A model generated the notes under the pieces. That model ran no database searches. It saw only the letters and a list, made by a program, of their open reading frames with translations, and was not told the origin of the DNA. Positions 61,729-64,000 of a DNA stretch of 64,000 nt are shown here, piece by piece (within the stretch, counting starts at the first letter, position 1; each line of letters starts with the position of its first letter). The position numbers and the translations under genes were made by a program. Source of the stretch: Acidobacteria subdivision 2 bacterium RH1 MAG20 (lineage in GTDB: Bacteria; Acidobacteriota; Terriglobia; Terriglobales; Acidobacteriaceae). The DNA lies in the NCBI GenBank assembly GCA_002197545.1, contig NFUO01000749.1:23438-87437 (forward strand), read 5' to 3'.

Positions 61729-63333
61729 ATGCTGCTTCCGCTTCACGAGCTCGCGCACTCCGATCCGTCAAACTCAATCGTGCGCCTGACGGAGAATGAT
61801 TTCGATAACTTCGACGCGACACCCGTTCGTGTCGAAGTCATTACTTCGCTGATCCCCGATCGCCCCCTCGCACCAGGTGAACAGTATCGATTCCACTTCG
61901 ACATGACGAAGTGCATAGGCTGCCGCTCCTGCGAGGTCGCCTGCAATGAGCAGAACGGCAATCCCGCCGACCTTCGCTGGCGGCGAATCGGAGAAATCGA
62001 AGGCGGCACCTACCCCAACACTGCCCGCCATTACCTTTCCATGGGCTGCAATCACTGCCTCAGCGCCGACTGCATCAAAGGTTGTCCCGTCGACGCCTAT
62101 CAAAAAGACCCCATCACCGGCATCGTGCTTCACTCTGCGGACGCCTGCATCGGCTGCCAGTATTGCGTCTGGAATTGCCCCTACTCTGTACCCCAGTTCA
62201 ACCCTGAACGTGGCGTCGTCGGCAAATGCGACATGTGTCATGGCCGCCTCACCAATGGCCTTGAACCCGCATGCGTCAACTCCTGTCCCGAGAACGCAAT
62301 CGAAATAGAGATCGTCAACAACCTCGAATGGCGTAGCGACTATGCGGCAGCCAACGCGCCAGGCATGCCTCCTGCTGGACAAACCATCTCAACCACACGC
62401 ATCACGCTTCCTAAAAATGGAGGAGCCGCACTCGAGCGCGTCGATATCGAGACGCTGCGTCTCGAACACTCTCACTGGTCACTCGTCTGGATGACTTCAC
62501 TGATCCAACTCTCTGCCGGCACTCTCGTCACCGCGCTACTCTCGCATCATGCGGGACCCATCGCACTCACACTTATCCTCGCACTTACAGCCTTCACTCT
62601 CGCTATCTCTGTGCTTCATCTTGGCCGACCAGCCTACGCATGGCGTGCAATCAAGATGTGGCGTCGTTCCTGGCTCTCCCGCGAGGTGCTTCTCTTCGGA
62701 CTTTTCTTCGGCTCGCTCACCGTACTTACTATCGCCGCATGGGTGCATACCTTACATATTGTTCCAATCAATACGCCAACGATGCTTATGCTCTGCATCC
62801 TCGCTCCAGCATTTGGCGTCGCGGGCATCCTCGCAAGTGCCTATATCTATCTCGTTCCAGCACGCCCTGCGTGGAATACACCACACACCCCAACGGACTT
62901 CCTTCTGAGTTCTGCGGTGCTCGGCTCGGCAGCGGTGCCGCTACTTATTCGCATTACTGACTCACTCCGAATACTCCCTCAACTGCAGAGTCTGCCGATG
63001 CCAAACTTCACACCAACCATGCCAGTATGGCCATTGGTTTTATTCTCTGTCCTCTGGATACTCAACCACATCACACGTGCTATTCGCTTGCAATACTCCG
63101 AAGTCTACGAGCGGCGTGCCTCTGCTTCCCTGCTCAATACCGATAGCCTGCGTGGAACGTTCCTCGTTGCCTTCGCCTTCATCGGCTTGGCTGTCCTGCT
63201 CTCGCTCGTTGGGTTTCCAACGTTTGCTCTGCCCGCAGCACTCGCAGGAATCCTCTCCGCTCGCTATCTCTTCTTTGTTTCCGTTGTACCGCTCAACATG
63301 GCACTCACATTCGTCCGGTCGGTGCACGCATGA
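61729..63333 (+). CDS. Fused DmsB-DmsC: 4Fe-4S electron-transfer and membrane-anchor protein
   Basis: 534 aa. The N-terminal half (about 1-225) has four 4Fe-4S sites: CIGCRSCEVAC, CNHCLSADCIKGCP, CIGCQYCVWNCP, and CDMCHGRLTNGLEPACVNSCP, with the DmsB/NrfC spacing. From about residue 250 there are eight hydrophobic helices of the DmsC/YnfH anchor type. In DMSO reductase these are two subunits; here they are one chain. It lies 44 bp after the flavoprotein and overlaps the molybdoenzyme start by 4 bp (ATGA). It should pass quinol electrons to, and tether, the catalytic subunit. No Tat signal is seen, so the iron-sulfur half may face the cytosol. Confidence 0.9.
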   Translation: MLLPLHELAHSDPSNSIVRLTENDFDNFDATPVRVEVITSLIPDRPLAPGEQYRFHFDMTKCIGCRSCEVACNEQNGNPADLRWRRIGEIEGGTYPNTARHYLSMGCNHCLSADCIKGCPVDAYQKDPITGIVLHSADACIGCQYCVWNCPYSVPQFNPERGVVGKCDMCHGRLTNGLEPACVNSCPENAIEIEIVNNLEWRSDYAAANAPGMPPAGQTISTTRITLPKNGGAALERVDIETLRLEHSHWSLVWMTSLIQLSAGTLVTALLSHHAGPIALTLILALTAFTLAISVLHLGRPAYAWRAIKMWRRSWLSREVLLFGLFFGSLTVLTIAAWVHTLHIVPINTPTMLMLCILAPAFGVAGILASAYIYLVPARPAWNTPHTPTDFLLSSAVLGSAAVPLLIRITDSLRILPQLQSLPMPNFTPTMPVWPLVLFSVLWILNHITRAIRLQYSEVYERRASASLLNTDSLRGTFLVAFAFIGLAVLLSLVGFPTFALPAALAGILSARYLFFVSVVPLNMALTFVRSVHA

Positions 63334-64000
63334 GCACACTGTTGACTCAGTTCAAGCGGTTCGTCGGCGTCGACATCCGCAAGGAGAAGTATGCCTATGC
63401 CGCAGATCCAGTCTTCGGCCACATATCCGAATCGCGCGTAGCCGAAAGATGGGTCAAAACTACCTGCGGTTATTGCTCCGTTGGCTGCGGCATGCTCCTC
63501 GGCGTCCGCGACAACAAGGCTGTTGCCGCACGCGGCAATCCTGACCATCCAGTCAATCGTGGCAAACTCTGCCCGAAAGGGCTCTCCGAACATCACGTTC
63601 TTTCTGCGCCCGGCCGTGCGCGCCAGCCACTTCTCCGCAAGAATGGCGTACTCACGCCCGTCTCCTGGGATGAAGCTCTCGATACCATAGTTGATCGCTT
63701 CCGTGATATCCAGCAACGCCACGGCAATGAATCGCTCGGAGTCGTTGGCACGGGCCAGCTACTGACCGAAGAGTTTTATACCCTTGGCAAGCTTGTGCAG
63801 CTCGGCCTCCGAACACGCAACCACGATGGCAACACTACTCTCTGCATGGCCTCGGCAGTCTCCGGCTATAAACTTTCCTTCGGTTCTGATGGTCCACCCG
63901 GCTCCTACGCCGACATGGAATCCGCCGATGTCATCCTTTTGATCGGCGCCAACATCGCCGACAATCATCCCATTCTCTGCCATCGTGTAGATCGCACCTC
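63330..64000 (+). CDS. NasA/NapA-type molybdopterin nitrate reductase (partial)
   Basis: First 223 residues; the gene runs off the window. A 4Fe-4S site is seen as C-GYC-SVGC...LCPKG (TTCGYCSVGCG, GKLCPKGLSEH). The segment HDGNTTLCMASAVSGYKLSFG carries the Cys that ligates molybdenum in NapA/NasA enzymes (a Ser in DMSO reductase). There is no twin-arginine signal, so it is probably cytosolic and assimilatory. It overlaps the DmsBC gene by 4 bp. It would reduce nitrate to nitrite for NirA at 58104. It needs molybdopterin made with MoaD/MoaE (17097, 16648). Confidence 0.9.
   Translation, partial: MSTLLTQFKRFVGVDIRKEKYAYAADPVFGHISESRVAERWVKTTCGYCSVGCGMLLGVRDNKAVAARGNPDHPVNRGKLCPKGLSEHHVLSAPGRARQPLLRKNGVLTPVSWDEALDTIVDRFRDIQQRHGNESLGVVGTGQLLTEEFYTLGKLVQLGLRTRNHDGNTTLCMASAVSGYKLSFGSDGPPGSYADMESADVILLIGANIADNHPILCHRVDRT

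Noticed and set aside
1..64000. CRISPR arrays, complete insertion sequences, rRNA operons
   Set aside because: I saw no regularly spaced repeats, no transposase frame with terminal inverted repeats, and no rRNA sequence on either strand.

Overview
The window is high-GC, gene-dense bacterial chromosome from a Gram-negative soil-type organism. The gene set points to Acidobacteriota (class Terriglobia, near Granulicella/Terriglobus/Edaphobacter). The cues are an outer-membrane toolkit (Lpt, BamA/TamB, SurA), an Oar-like TonB-dependent receptor of 1158 aa with a carboxypeptidase-regulatory domain, an acidobacterial-type VWA protein, a tetrameric GlyQ/GlyS, and short intergenic palindromes. The phylum call is inference from gene content; no rRNA is present.

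Layout. 1-7453 (minus): an MsbA-type ABC exporter (cut by the window edge), then rapZ, hpf, rpoN, lptB and an lptC-lptA fusion, the proteobacterial lpt/rpoN neighbourhood. 7501-9789 (plus): a conserved hypothetical and a Tat-exported sulfatase. 10056-15692 (minus): glyS, glyQ, recO, a ferredoxin and an inositol-monophosphatase; the last closes a moaD-moaE-VWA-suhB operon reaching to 17363. 17598-21208 (minus): lon and pheA. 21358-21922 (plus): two small stress-type proteins (lmo0937 family, CsbD). 21970-32232 (minus): ubiA, a BON-domain protein, and a tamB / surA-like / Omp85 operon for outer-membrane assembly. 32420-38002 (plus): a ThiF/MoeB-like E1 enzyme, an ECF sigma factor with its zinc anti-sigma factor, aroK, an AI-2E-type permease, a membrane-anchored hypothetical and rsmE. 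38022-46892: a divergent sugar-utilisation locus (ROK repressor and GH105 leftward; GH2 and TonB-dependent receptor rightward). 47055-53129 (plus): an active/inactive pair of M16 peptidases, glmU, a REC/HD-GYP regulator and a carbinolamine dehydratase. 53130-54476: a candidate small RNA, a cysteine-rich secreted protein and the tmRNA gene ssrA.

The stretch from ssrA to about 57.7 kb is the accessory part. A 27-bp copy of the ssrA 3' end (one mismatch) recurs at 57141. Further partial copies lie at 54601 and about 57720. Right after the 57141 copy is an integrase N-terminus with a stop codon, fused in frame to the C-terminus of a short-chain dehydrogenase. I read this as the eroded scar of one or more elements integrated at ssrA. 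Between the repeats sits a translationally coupled padR / membrane protein / esterase-like operon; the esterase-like protein has Phe where the catalytic Ser should be.

58104-64000 (plus) is a nitrate-assimilation operon. It encodes a siroheme reductase with the Lys-Phe-Asn signature of nitrite rather than sulfite reductases, a CysJ-type NADPH flavoprotein, a fused DmsB-DmsC iron-sulfur/membrane anchor, and a NasA/NapA-type molybdoenzyme cut by the window end. Pairing a NirA-type enzyme with a CysJ-type reductase, and a cytosolic-looking nitrate reductase with a quinol-type anchor, is the most interesting biochemistry here.
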